From NCBI RefSeq assembly GCF_017815135.1, contig NZ_JAGJCF010000007.1, positions 124,001-188,000 on the forward strand: a stretch of 64,000 bases of DNA, in the 5' to 3' direction. The position numbers were made by a program, and so were the translations under genes. The stretch is from Jiella mangrovi. Its GTDB lineage: Bacteria; Pseudomonadota; Alphaproteobacteria; Rhizobiales; Rhizobiaceae. The notes below the pieces were generated by a model, which saw only the letters and a program-made list of their open reading frames with translations, was not told the origin of the DNA and did not search any database. Below are positions 43,185 to 51,772 of this stretch, piece after piece (position 1 is the stretch's first letter; each line of letters opens with the position of its first letter).

Positions 43185-44369
43185 ATGAGCAACACGCAAT
43201 CCGTGGTGATCGTGGGTGCGGCGCGCACGCCGGTCGGGTCTTTCAACGGCGCTTTCGCGCAGGTGCCCGCCCATCAACTCGGCGCTGCCGCGATCAAGGA
43301 AGCGCTGTCGCGCGCCAAGGTCGACGCCGCCGAGGTCGACGAGGTGATCATGGGCCAGATCCTGACCGCCGCCGAGGGCCAGAACCCGGCGCGCCAGGCG
43401 GCGATGGCCGCCGGCTGCCCCAAGGAGACCACCGCCTGGGCGCTCAACCAGCTCTGCGGCTCCGGCCTTCGCACCGTCGCCATCGGCATGCAGCAGATCG
43501 CCATGGGCGACGCCAACATCATCGTCGCCGGCGGCCAGGAATCCATGTCCATGGCCCCGCACGCCCAGCATCTGCGCGGCGGCCAGAAGATGGGCGACCT
43601 CAAGCTCGTCGACACCATGCTGAAGGACGGCCTGATGGACGCCTTCAACGGCTATCACATGGGCAACACCGCCGAGAACGTCGCCCGCCAATGGCAGCTC
43701 ACCCGCGAGATGCAGGACGAATTCGCGGTGAAGAGCCAGAACAAAGCCGAGGCCGCCCAGAAGGCCGGCAAGTTCCAGGACGAGATCGTGCCCTTCACCG
43801 TCAAGGGCCGCAAGGGCGACACGGTCGTCGACAAGGACGAATACATTAAGCACGGCGTCACCATGGAGAGCGTCGGCAAGCTGCGCCCCGCCTTCGACAA
43901 GGAAGGCTCGGTGACGGCCGCCAACGCGTCGGGCATCAATGACGGCGCCGCCGTGACCGTCCTGATGAGCGAGGCGGAGGCCGAAAAGCGTGGCCTCACC
44001 CCGATGGTGCGCATCGTCTCCTGGGCGACCGCCGGCGTCGATCCGGCGATCATGGGCACCGGCCCGATCCCGGCTTCCAAGAAGGCGCTGGAAAAGGCCG
44101 GCTGGTCGGTCGACGATCTCGATCTCGTCGAAGCCAACGAGGCCTTCGCCGCCCAGGCCTGCGCGGTCAACAAGGATCTCGGCTGGAACCCCGACATCGT
44201 CAACGTCAATGGCGGCGCCATCGCCATCGGCCACCCGATCGGAGCCTCGGGCAACCGCATCCTCAACACCCTCCTGTTCGAGATGCAGCGCCGCGATGCC
44301 AAGAAGGGCCTCGCAACGCTGTGCATCGGCGGTGGCATGGGCGTTGCCATGTGCTTCGAGCGGATGTGA
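43185..44369 (+). CDS. phaA: acetyl-CoA C-acetyltransferase (beta-ketothiolase) PhaA
   Basis: The 394-residue thiolase condenses two acetyl-CoA into acetoacetyl-CoA, the first step of PHB synthesis. The active-site Cys lies in [14 protein letters not shown], with the His in [18 protein letters not shown] and the second Cys in [12 protein letters not shown]. The ATG at 43185 is 8 bases after GGAGG, while the ATG at 43179 is only 2 bases away, so the shorter form MSNTQSVV is chosen and matches PhaA length. It is normally followed directly by phaB. Here two other genes intervene. Confidence 0.95.
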   Translation: MSNTQSVVIVGAARTPVGSFNGAFAQVPAHQLGAAAIKEALSRAKVDAAEVDEVIMGQILTAAEGQNPARQAAMAAGCPKETTAWALNQLCGSGLRTVAIGMQQIAMGDANIIVAGGQESMSMAPHAQHLRGGQKMGDLKLVDTMLKDGLMDAFNGYHMGNTAENVARQWQLTREMQDEFAVKSQNKAEAAQKAGKFQDEIVPFTVKGRKGDTVVDKDEYIKHGVTMESVGKLRPAFDKEGSVTAANASGINDGAAVTVLMSEAEAEKRGLTPMVRIVSWATAGVDPAIMGTGPIPASKKALEKAGWSVDDLDLVEANEAFAAQACAVNKDLGWNPDIVNVNGGAIAIGHPIGASGNRILNTLLFEMQRRDAKKGLATLCIGGGMGVAMCFERM

Positions 44370-44396
44370 TATACCACCTCCAATAGGAGGAATGCG

Positions 44397-45167
44397 GTGG
44401 ACAACCAGATCGGCAGTGAAGGTCTACAGGACGTTCCGGGCTTCGAAATGAACGCCCGGAACAAGCTTTTTTCATACCAGATCCTGAGTGCGGCCTTGGC
44501 AGCGGCCGAACACTACGCCTTTCTTTCGGGTGGGCGGCACATTCGGGATTCCGCCGTCGAGCACTTTATCTCTGTCGAGCTCGCCAAGGCTTTGGTCTCA
44601 TACAAAGCAAAGATCTGGACGCAATTCTCCCTCGAATTGAATGACTTCGATCCTGCCGGTGAGGTGCATTCGGTCGATCATGCCATGCTAGAGGCAGGTG
44701 GGAACACCGTCTTTGGTGATGAAACGGAAAGAAAACGCATTGATATCGGACTGATCAGCGATTTTGGGGAGCGATATGGCCAGATTGGCCGGGATCCTCA
44801 CGAGCTGATTTACGCAGTAGAGGTAAAGCGCAACCTTGCTGACTCGGCAGAGGATATCCTACGCGTTTGCGGCCTGATGGATCGTCATCATGAAAGCGGT
44901 TGGTGTTGTCAGGGCGGGGGTGTTCTAGGGTTCGTTTCGCGCGAAAATGCCGGGAAAAAATCGGTAGCGGAGTTGGTGAAGACGCAGGTGACAAGGTTTG
45001 CGGATCGTGTCTCAGGTCACGGCTCGGAATTCGGCAAGAGGATTTCGTGCTGCTACCTCTCGAGATCGAACCCTCTTACGGAGTTCGAGAACAGCTTTGT
45101 GGCTCACAACAAGAATCAGATCGCGATGTTGACGGCCTGTTTCGTTGCCGTTGAGTTTGAGGGCTGA
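44397..45167 (+). CDS. hypothetical protein with PD-(D/E)XK nuclease-like core
   Basis: The 256-residue protein has a GTG start at 44397, set by AGGAGG six bases upstream. An N-terminal helical part contains Glu55 in AVEHFISVELAK. A pattern like the PD-(D/E)XK nuclease core follows: Asp116 in KRIDIGLIS and Glu142-x-Lys144 in IYAVEVKRN. This suggests a nuclease fold, but no named family is recognised. Composition is visibly more AT-rich than phaA and phaB, so the gene looks inserted into the pha operon. It ends 5 bases before the patatin-like gene. Function could be DNA repair, restriction-like or none; activity is not established. Confidence 0.7.
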   Translation: MDNQIGSEGLQDVPGFEMNARNKLFSYQILSAALAAAEHYAFLSGGRHIRDSAVEHFISVELAKALVSYKAKIWTQFSLELNDFDPAGEVHSVDHAMLEAGGNTVFGDETERKRIDIGLISDFGERYGQIGRDPHELIYAVEVKRNLADSAEDILRVCGLMDRHHESGWCCQGGGVLGFVSRENAGKKSVAELVKTQVTRFADRVSGHGSEFGKRISCCYLSRSNPLTEFENSFVAHNKNQIAMLTACFVAVEFEG

Positions 45168-45172
45168 TCGCG

Positions 45173-46069
45173 GTGCCCGATCATACCGACGCCCCCTTCG
45201 AACAGCTCGTCTTCTCCGGCGGCGGCACGCGATGTTTCTGGCATGGCGGCTTCCTCGAAACGGTGCGCGAGCCGCTGGGCCTGAAGCCGGAGCGCATCGC
45301 CGGCGTCTCCGGCGGCGCGTTGTCGGCCGCATGCTTCATCGGCCATCGCGACCAGAAGCTCCTGGAGGTGATGGGCGCGGCCTTCGACGAGCGCGACACC
45401 AACGTGACCATCAACTGGGACGAGTTCGACCGGAACGGCCTCACCCCGCATCAGCAGATGTATCGCGAGGTCGTGCGCGAGACGCTGGACGACGAGGCGG
45501 TGGCAAAGATCGCCAACGGCCCGAGCTTCGAGGTGCTGCTCGCCCATCCACCCCATTCGGGCTTTCCCAAGCTCACCACCTTTCCGATGATGGCGGCCTA
45601 TCTCGCCGACCTGACGATCCGCTCGACACCCCATGTCGTCTTTCCCGAAAAACTCGGGGCGCGCCAGGAGCTCGTCGATGCGCGGCAGGCGGCGCGTGAC
45701 GGCAAGCTGGTTGATCTCATCTGCAACGCCGCCGTCATCCCGCCGGTGTTCAACCTGCAGGGATGGAACGGCCGCAAGGTGATCGACGGCGGCATGACGT
45801 CCAAGGCGCCGATGCCGAGCGACAATCACGGCCGCACCCTCGTCCTTCTCACCCGCAAGTTCCGAAAGCTGCCGGAGCATCCGGGCCGGGTCTATGTCGA
45901 GCCGTCGCAATCGGTGCCGGCCGACAAGATCGACTTCACCGATCGGGGCAAGATCGTCGCCACCTGGAACGCCGGGGTCGAGGACGGCAGGGCCTTCATG
46001 GCGAGTTTTGCATCCACCGCCCATCTCGTCGCGGCAGATTCCACGAGTGTTCCTGCAAATCCGGTCTAG
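45173..46069 (+). CDS. patatin-like phospholipase/esterase
   Basis: The 298-residue patatin-domain protein has the oxyanion loop FSGGGTRCFWHGG at residues 14-26, the nucleophile elbow GVSGG with Ser46, and the catalytic Asp205 in DGGMTS. These make a Ser-Asp dyad lipid hydrolase. GTG at 45173 is the only start close to the preceding stop. GC content is normal for the genome, unlike the gene before it. There is no signal peptide, so it is cytosolic. Its place between phaA and phaB raises the idea of a role at PHB granules or membrane lipids, but no PHB-binding feature can be seen. Confidence 0.85.
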   Translation: MPDHTDAPFEQLVFSGGGTRCFWHGGFLETVREPLGLKPERIAGVSGGALSAACFIGHRDQKLLEVMGAAFDERDTNVTINWDEFDRNGLTPHQQMYREVVRETLDDEAVAKIANGPSFEVLLAHPPHSGFPKLTTFPMMAAYLADLTIRSTPHVVFPEKLGARQELVDARQAARDGKLVDLICNAAVIPPVFNLQGWNGRKVIDGGMTSKAPMPSDNHGRTLVLLTRKFRKLPEHPGRVYVEPSQSVPADKIDFTDRGKIVATWNAGVEDGRAFMASFASTAHLVAADSTSVPANPV

Positions 46070-46160
46070 TCAGGCACCATAACGGCCCCTACTCTCTTCA
46101 ACGAAGGTTAACCGTCGGCTCGCCCAAATTGTCCGGCGGATCTGTCGAAAGGGAGGAACA

Positions 46161-46886
46161 ATGACCAGAACAGCCATCGTCACCGGCGGAACCCGCGGCA
46201 TCGGCGCTGCGATCGCCAAGGCGCTGAAGGCCGCCGGACACAACGTCGCCGCCACCTACGCTGGCAATGACGAGCGTGCCAACGCCTTCAAGGAGGAAAC
46301 CGGCATCTCCGTCTACAAATGGGACGTCGCCTCCTACGACGCCTGTGTCGAGGGCATTGCCAAGGTCGAGGCCGAGCTCGGCGACATCGGCATTCTGGTC
46401 AACAATGCCGGCATCACCCGCGACGCCATGTTCCACAAGATGACGCCGGAGAACTGGCAGGCGGTGATCAACACCAATCTGAGCGGCCTGTTCAACATGA
46501 CACGGCCTGTCTGGGAGGGCATGCGCGCCCGCTCCTTCGGGCGGATCGTGAACATCTCCTCGATCAACGGCCAGAAAGGCCAGATGGGCCAGGCGAACTA
46601 TTCCGCCGCAAAGGCCGGCGACATCGGCTTCACCAAGGCCCTCGCCCAGGAAGGCGCGCGCAAGAACATCACGGTCAACGCCGTCTGCCCCGGCTACATC
46701 AACACCGACATGATGGCGACCATCCCCCCGGAAGTGATGGAAAAGCAGATCGTCGCCAACATCCCGGTCGGCCGGCTCGGCGAGCCCGAAGAGATCGCCC
46801 GCTGCGTCGCCTTCCTCGTCTCCGACGATGCCGGCTTCATCACCGGCGCGACGATCTCCGCCAATGGCGGCCAGTATCTCGCCTGA
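46161..46886 (+). CDS. phaB: acetoacetyl-CoA reductase PhaB
   Basis: This 241-residue short-chain dehydrogenase uses NADPH to make (R)-3-hydroxybutyryl-CoA for PHB synthase. The cofactor motif is TGGTRGIGAAIA, followed by LVNNAGITRDAMFHKM and the catalytic NISSINGQKGQMGQANYSAAK (Ser, Tyr, Lys; in part), and the PhaB-typical VCPGYINTDMMATI. Length and motifs fit PhaB rather than FabG. GGGAGGA precedes the ATG at 46161. A 91-base gap after the patatin gene may hold its own promoter. phaC is not in this window. Confidence 0.94.
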   Translation: MTRTAIVTGGTRGIGAAIAKALKAAGHNVAATYAGNDERANAFKEETGISVYKWDVASYDACVEGIAKVEAELGDIGILVNNAGITRDAMFHKMTPENWQAVINTNLSGLFNMTRPVWEGMRARSFGRIVNISSINGQKGQMGQANYSAAKAGDIGFTKALAQEGARKNITVNAVCPGYINTDMMATIPPEVMEKQIVANIPVGRLGEPEEIARCVAFLVSDDAGFITGATISANGGQYLA

Positions 46887-46989
46887 CGGCGGGGGCCGTG
46901 AGTAACGTCACGGACGCGCCGCGCGCCAGGATCGCCGAAGGGGCGAGATAGTCCCGGGATCGGATCGACCGGTCCCGGGCTCCGTCGCT

Positions 46990-47008
46990 GTCGCAGCGTT
47001 GCTGCGAC
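46990..47008 (+). terminator. hairpin downstream of phaB
   Basis: GTCGCAGC-GTT-GCTGCGAC is a perfect 8-pair stem with a 3-base loop about 100 bases after phaB. No T-run follows, so it may be a weak or Rho-assisted end. Confidence 0.35.
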
Positions 47009-47054
47009 GTCACGCCGCAGAGCAATGCCGAACCACGTCGCCCGCGACAGTGTC

Positions 47055-47284
47055 GCACGACAGTCTCGTCGAACGGCGCATATCGAGTGCCTAACAGTCT
47101 GAGATCAGGCGTCCGCTTTCATCGCGCTCGTCATGCTCGGGCCCCGTCCCGAGCATCCAGTGCGCCGTTTAAGCTTCTGTTGTGTCGAACATTTCTGGAT
47201 TCTCGGGACGGGGCCCGAGAATGACGAAGCGTCGAATGATGCGCCTTCTCGATCAAGCCGTGGCCGGCCTTCGAGGATCGTGTC
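47055..47284. repeat. ~235-base dispersed repeat, copy 3 (MITE-like)
   Basis: The left end is GCACGACA (47055-47062). The right end, expected as TGTCGTGC, is worn to TGTCAAGC. The inner two hairpin arms and the TATCGAGTGCCT, TCTGAGATCAGGCGTCCG and CTTCTCGATCAAG blocks are conserved with copies 1 and 2. TCGCCCGCGA occurs at 47038-47047 and again at 47294-47303, a perfect 10-base flanking direct repeat. Confidence 0.8.
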
Positions 47285-47398
47285 AAGCTCACCTCGCCCG
47301 CGATAAGAAGCCCGTGGAACCTTTTGCGATTCCACCAGTTTTCTCCCCAACCCAGAAAACGAGACGCCGGCGACGTTTGCCGGTGGAGGAGATCACAC

Positions 47399-47740
47399 AT
47401 GCGTAAGGCCAATTGGACCTACGGTATCATCGCAGCTATGGCCATCGCGACGGCCGCTCCGGCCGCCGCCCAGACCGTCCAGATCGGGCGCGACGGCGTC
47501 AAGATCGTTCCCACCGAGCGCATGCGCGACGATCACCGGCGCGACGAGCGTCACGACAGGCGGAGCGATCGCATTTCCGAGCGCGAGGCGGTCCGGATTG
47601 CCCATCGCCAGGGTCTGCGGGACGTTCGGGAAGTGACCAGGACGCGCAATAGCTACCGCGTCGCCGGTCTCGACCGCCGTGGCCATCGCATTCGTGTCGA
47701 CATCGATCGCAACAGCGGCGCCGTCATCCGCGTCCGCTGA
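47399..47740 (+). CDS. small secreted basic protein with PepSY-like C-terminus
   Basis: The 113-residue protein has a signal peptide (MRKANWTYGIIAAMAIATAAPAAAQ, in part). A very basic and acidic middle (MRDDHRRDERHDRRSDRIS) follows, then a short C-terminal domain AVRIAHRQGLRDVREVTRTR with VDIDRNSGAVIRVR. The ending resembles PepSY-type domains. GGAGGAG lies 8 bases before the ATG at 47399. It is likely periplasmic; function unknown, possibly envelope-stress related or a peptidase inhibitor by family analogy. Confidence 0.8.
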   Translation: MRKANWTYGIIAAMAIATAAPAAAQTVQIGRDGVKIVPTERMRDDHRRDERHDRRSDRISEREAVRIAHRQGLRDVREVTRTRNSYRVAGLDRRGHRIRVDIDRNSGAVIRVR

Positions 47741-47947
47741 GGCACGATCTGATAACATCGGCACCGGTTTTCCGGCGCGATCACGCGGCAGAAACGACAG
47801 CGGCGACGATGCGATCGAAGCGGATCGCGCTCCGCTCTCAAGTGGCGGTCTCGATCCGCACGAAACCGGGCGGTGGGCCATGTGGCCTGCCGCCCGTCTT
47901 CGTTTTCCTCAGACCGTCTTCGGCAAATGCTCGAAAGCGTTCGTCGG

Positions 47948-50443
47948 TCAGATATAGGAGGAGCTGGCGCTCAGGATCGACAGCGCCGGGTCCGTGCCTG
48001 ACGTGTCGTTTTCCAGATCGTACATCGCCAGGAAGCGATTGATCATGCGCTCGACATATTCGGTGTCGCCGAGCTGCTCGACGTCGATCTTCTTTTCCAG
48101 ATTTCGGGCCTGAACGTCGATGTCGCTCGAAGAGAACTCGTCCGGCAGGCCGAGAGTGGTCGTGACGAATTCCAGAAGAGCATCGTCGGCCAGGAACTCG
48201 TAGACGCTGGTGATATCCTCGGCCACGCGCTTGAAATAGAGCGCGAGGCGCACGCCGTTGCTCTCGTCGCCGGCTTCCTCCTCCATCTTCTGGCGAAGAT
48301 AGAGATCCTGCGTCGTCAGCATGTCGGAGACCGTCTGGACGCGTGAGACGTCGCGTTCGATCGTCCCGTCGGTATCGAAGTTGAAGGCGGCGGCAAATTC
48401 CAGATAGCGCGTGTCGTCGTATTTCCCGGCGACGCTGTCGGGATCGGAGAGATCGCTGGTCAGGATCGCCCTCAGCTCGTCCGACGTCAGCTTCTCCCCG
48501 TCGAGCCCGAAGGCCTTCAGCGCGAAGTCGACGAGGGTCGTATTGGCGAGGAAGTCGTCCATCGTGGCGACCTCCGGCACGGCGTAATTATAGGCGAGAA
48601 TGCCCTGCGCCGCTTCGATGAAATCCGTGTTGGCGCTGCCGAGAACCTTGTCGAAATACACGTCGATCATCACGTCAGTCCCGTCATCGCCGGTGGCCAG
48701 GGAAATATTGCCAAAGGCATCGATGTCGAAGGCGGAAGCCAAGGTCTGATACGCCTCGATGCCGAGGGCGTTGGTGAAGCTATCGGGGTCGGACAGATCG
48801 CTGGTCAGGACCTTTCGGATGATGTCCGGATCCTGGGTGTCGGGATTGAAGCCGATCGCCTTCATCGCATACGAGAAAGCATCCGTATCTTCTAGGAACT
48901 CGTCGATGCTCGAGATCGAGGCCATGGCCGACCGGAACGTTTGCGAATCCTGAACGGCCTCCGTGATCGCTTCCTTGTCCTCGTCGTCCTCCAGAAGGTT
49001 CAGATAGCGATCGATCGTGTCGCCCTGTGCGGTCTCGCTCTGCACCCGCCGCACTTCGGCGAGCTCGCCGTCAGAGCCGAAGTTGAAGGCGGCGGCCAGA
49101 CGCACATAGGCTTCATTGCCGAGCTTCGAGGCATAGCTCGACGGATCGGAGGGGTCGGAGCGCAAGACCCGCATAATCGTCGACTTGCTCTCCTCCGCCG
49201 GGTCGAGGCCGACGGCCGTCAGGGCGTATTCATAGACCGTGCTGTTGGCGAGAAACCCGGCGACGGTGGAGATATTCACGATGTTGGCGGCATAAAGCGA
49301 GGCGCTGAGGCTGTCGTCCTCCGCGGCGGCGCCGCCATATTCTTCGAGAAAGGCGTCGGTCAGCGCGGTGACATTCTCGGCCGTCTGGGCGCTGTCACCA
49401 TCAGCAAGGCTCCCATCCGTCTGGAACTGGAACATCTTCGCAAGCTCGATATACTGCTGCTTGCGGGTCGCGTCTGCCGTCGTCGCCTCCGACATCTGGT
49501 TCACGACGCTACCGGAATCTGACAGATCGCTGGTCAGCACATTCCAGACGAAGGCGGAGGTTTCGACCGAGGGATCAAGGCCGACGGCCGTCAGCGCGAC
49601 CGTCAAGAGACGCGGATTCTCGATGAGATCGTCCGCCGACTCGATATTGCCGATCTCGGCCTCGTAATAGGACGCCTGCAGCGCCGCCGCCTGGGGCGAG
49701 GCCTCAAGCCCCTTCTGCTGATAGTAGAGATAGGCGGTCGAATTGATCTCCGACGCGCTCTGCAGCCCGTCCGCCGGCACTCGCCCATTCTCCTCGAAGG
49801 GCAGCATCGCCGCCAGAAGCAGGTAGCGGTCGTCGCCCTTGTCCGACATCTCGTCGGCCTTGGTGCCGGTCAGAACCTCGCGGATGAAGCTCTTCGACGC
49901 CACCGAAGCGTCGATACCGGCAGCTTCCAGCGCGACCGAGAAAAGCTGGTCGTCGGCAAGGAACTGGTCGACGGTGTTGATCTCGCCGATATTCGTGGTG
50001 AAGTAGTTGACGCTGGCGGCCACCGCCTGCGCGGCTTTCACCCGATGTTCCGAGTAGCTGTCGACCATGGCCAGCGTCTGGGCGTCGCTTTGGGCGACTA
50101 GCTCGACCTCTTCGGTCGTGGTGCCGAAGCTGAAGGCCGCGGCGAAGTCGCGATAGCGTTCGTCGGAAAGCTGGTTGGCGAAACTGGACGAATCGGAGAG
50201 GTCGCTCTCCAGCACCTTGCGGATCAGGGCGCGGGAATCGATCTGGTCTTCCAGACCATAGGCCGTCATCGCATAGGAATAGAGCCGGTAGTCGCCCATG
50301 AACTCGTCGATGGTTTCGACCGTGCCGATGTTCTCGCTGTAATAGGTCGCGAGGCGCTGGTTCATGCTGTCGGACGCAATGCGGTCCAGCACCCGCGACT
50401 GATCACGCGTGTAGAGCTGATAGGTCGTGAAGGTCGAAAGCAT
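47948..50443 (-). CDS. large DUF1217 repeat protein (seven units)
   Basis: The 831-residue soluble protein is built from about seven units of ~110 residues, each recognisable by (I)xxIDEFLxDxxLFxYAxxAxGL, (I)RKVLxSDLSDPxS, and an AAAFNFxxDG ending. Ordinary DUF1217 proteins of rhizobia have about 250-300 residues with one or two units and lie near flagellar genes; no flagellar gene lies here. The start at 50443 (MLSTFTTYQLYTRDQS) matches the family N-terminus; the upstream extension to 50509 is poor. There is no signal peptide, so export by a flagellar-type or type I system is only a thought. The protein is acidic and highly regular. Confidence 0.8.
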   Translation of the reverse strand: MLSTFTTYQLYTRDQSRVLDRIASDSMNQRLATYYSENIGTVETIDEFMGDYRLYSYAMTAYGLEDQIDSRALIRKVLESDLSDSSSFANQLSDERYRDFAAAFSFGTTTEEVELVAQSDAQTLAMVDSYSEHRVKAAQAVAASVNYFTTNIGEINTVDQFLADDQLFSVALEAAGIDASVASKSFIREVLTGTKADEMSDKGDDRYLLLAAMLPFEENGRVPADGLQSASEINSTAYLYYQQKGLEASPQAAALQASYYEAEIGNIESADDLIENPRLLTVALTAVGLDPSVETSAFVWNVLTSDLSDSGSVVNQMSEATTADATRKQQYIELAKMFQFQTDGSLADGDSAQTAENVTALTDAFLEEYGGAAAEDDSLSASLYAANIVNISTVAGFLANSTVYEYALTAVGLDPAEESKSTIMRVLRSDPSDPSSYASKLGNEAYVRLAAAFNFGSDGELAEVRRVQSETAQGDTIDRYLNLLEDDEDKEAITEAVQDSQTFRSAMASISSIDEFLEDTDAFSYAMKAIGFNPDTQDPDIIRKVLTSDLSDPDSFTNALGIEAYQTLASAFDIDAFGNISLATGDDGTDVMIDVYFDKVLGSANTDFIEAAQGILAYNYAVPEVATMDDFLANTTLVDFALKAFGLDGEKLTSDELRAILTSDLSDPDSVAGKYDDTRYLEFAAAFNFDTDGTIERDVSRVQTVSDMLTTQDLYLRQKMEEEAGDESNGVRLALYFKRVAEDITSVYEFLADDALLEFVTTTLGLPDEFSSSDIDVQARNLEKKIDVEQLGDTEYVERMINRFLAMYDLENDTSGTDPALSILSASSSYI

Positions 50444-50545
50444 GGCGGTCCCGTAGCAGCGATGCGCGCAACACCCGGCCGGCGGTGGACACATCTCGTC
50501 GAACTGCATGCTACCGTTTTATGCTTAATGACCCGTTAAATCGAA

Positions 50546-50588
50546 ACCGGCGATGGCTAAGATACTTTCCAAAGCATGTATCGCCGGT
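50546..50588 (-). other. stem-loop between the DUF1217 gene start and thuB end
   Basis: ACCGGCGAT (50546-50554) pairs exactly with ATCGCCGGT (50580-50588) around a 25-base loop. It lies 65 bases after the thuB stop and could end the trehalose operon transcript, although no T-run is present. Confidence 0.35.
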
Positions 50589-50652
50589 GGAATTTCAACC
50601 GTAACCACAGCGCGCAATTGCCGGCCCTGCGCTGACGATTGAAGCGGCTTTC

Positions 50653-51759
50653 TCACACCGGCGGAAGGACCACCGGCAGCATCCGCCGCTCCTCGTCGGA
50701 GACGAAGCACAGATCGAGCAGCTTCTGCACCTCGGCCGCGTGGCGGAAATCCGGCTCGCCGTTAACGCCCGACAACAGCGCCAGAACGAAACGGTCGGCA
50801 TTGCGCGGTGTCGGCGGGCACTCGACCCGCCGCCAGCTCTGCGAGTGGATGTCTTCGCCCAGACACACGTCGAGGCTGGATTCGGTGGTGTTCGACCAGA
50901 TCTTGAGGGCGCCCGTGGTGCCATGAATGGTGAGGTCGAGATCGTTGGCCTTGCCGGTGGCATAGCGGCTCATGTGAACGACGCCCAAAGCCCCGTTGTC
51001 GAACTCGACGGTCATCGCGCAGCTGTCATTGGCGTCGAGCCTGTAAGCGCCGATCGCTCCGCCTTCGGCCTTGTCGAAGGTCTTCAGCCGCGCCTGCAGC
51101 GCCGCGATGCCGAGCCCGGTTCCGAAACAGGCGAAATCGAGGATATGGATGCCGATATCGCCGAGAACGCCCTTGGAGCCGTGGCCGGAGGACAACCGCC
51201 AGAGCCAGCGCTCGTCGGTCTGCCAGTCGCCCCAATGGTTGCCGGTGAGCCAGCTCTGGAGGTAGCTCGCTTCGACGTGGCGCACGGTGCCGATCTCGCC
51301 GGCCTCGACCATACGACGGGCGAGCTGGATGGCATGGGCGTTGCGATAGGTGAGGTTGACCATGTTGATCAGCCCCGCCCGCTCTGCGGCGCCGACCATC
51401 TGGAAGGCGTCCTCGGCGTTCAGCGCCAGGGGCTTTTCGCAGAAGATCGCCTTCTTCGCCGCAATCACTTGCAGCGTCGTCGCCTTGTGGACGGCATCGG
51501 GCGTCGCGTTGACGACAGCGTCGAATTCGCCCCAGGAGAGCGCCTCGGCAAGATCGGCGAAAGATTTCTCGATGCCGTGCAGGGTCGCGAAGGCCTGCGA
51601 CCGCTCGGCATTGACGTCGCAGGCGGCGACCACCTTGCAGCCGGGGATCGAGATGAAATGCTCGGCATGGCGATGGGCGATCGCCCCGGTGCCGAGGATC
51701 ATGATGCGTTTTTCGCCGGACGCGCCGAGCCCGGCGGCGGACGGATTGTCGTTCGTCAT
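50653..51759 (-). CDS. thuB: Gfo/Idh/MocA family sugar oxidoreductase, ThuB-like
   Basis: The 368-residue NAD(P)-dependent enzyme has the Rossmann motif ILGTGAIAHRHAEHF near residue 20. The family motif EKPLALNAEDAF (catalytic Lys) and the loop DIGIHILDFACF (catalytic Asp/His) follow. The ATG at 51759 gives the usual length, although no strong Shine-Dalgarno sequence is visible. It lies 13 bases after the ThuA gene. In Sinorhizobium, ThuA and ThuB together turn trehalose or maltitol-type disaccharides into 3-keto derivatives. The pairing and order make that assignment likely here, while the exact sugar remains open. Confidence 0.85.
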   Translation of the reverse strand: MTNDNPSAAGLGASGEKRIMILGTGAIAHRHAEHFISIPGCKVVAACDVNAERSQAFATLHGIEKSFADLAEALSWGEFDAVVNATPDAVHKATTLQVIAAKKAIFCEKPLALNAEDAFQMVGAAERAGLINMVNLTYRNAHAIQLARRMVEAGEIGTVRHVEASYLQSWLTGNHWGDWQTDERWLWRLSSGHGSKGVLGDIGIHILDFACFGTGLGIAALQARLKTFDKAEGGAIGAYRLDANDSCAMTVEFDNGALGVVHMSRYATGKANDLDLTIHGTTGALKIWSNTTESSLDVCLGEDIHSQSWRRVECPPTPRNADRFVLALLSGVNGEPDFRHAAEVQKLLDLCFVSDEERRMLPVVLPPV

Positions 51760-51772
51760 CGTCGTCACCGCC

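Larger units (their letters stand above)
46887..47398. other. 512-base intergenic region with hairpins and a dispersed repeat
   Basis: No gene is supported. After phaB, CCCGGG-CCCGGG (about 46953-46980) and GTCGCAGC/GCTGCGAC (46990-47008) can fold as hairpins and may end transcription. The third copy of the ~235-base repeat lies at 47055-47284. The final 80 bases hold the promoter of the small secreted protein. Confidence 0.7.

Noticed and set aside
44392-44451. ATG at 44392 as start of a gene after phaA
   Set aside because: This frame gives only about 19 residues; the GTG at 44397, at proper distance from AGGAGG, opens the 256-residue gene.
44397-46069. Patatin plus nuclease-like gene as a CBASS-type defence unit
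   Set aside because: No cyclic-nucleotide synthase, sensor or other defence gene is adjacent, and the patatin has ordinary host composition.
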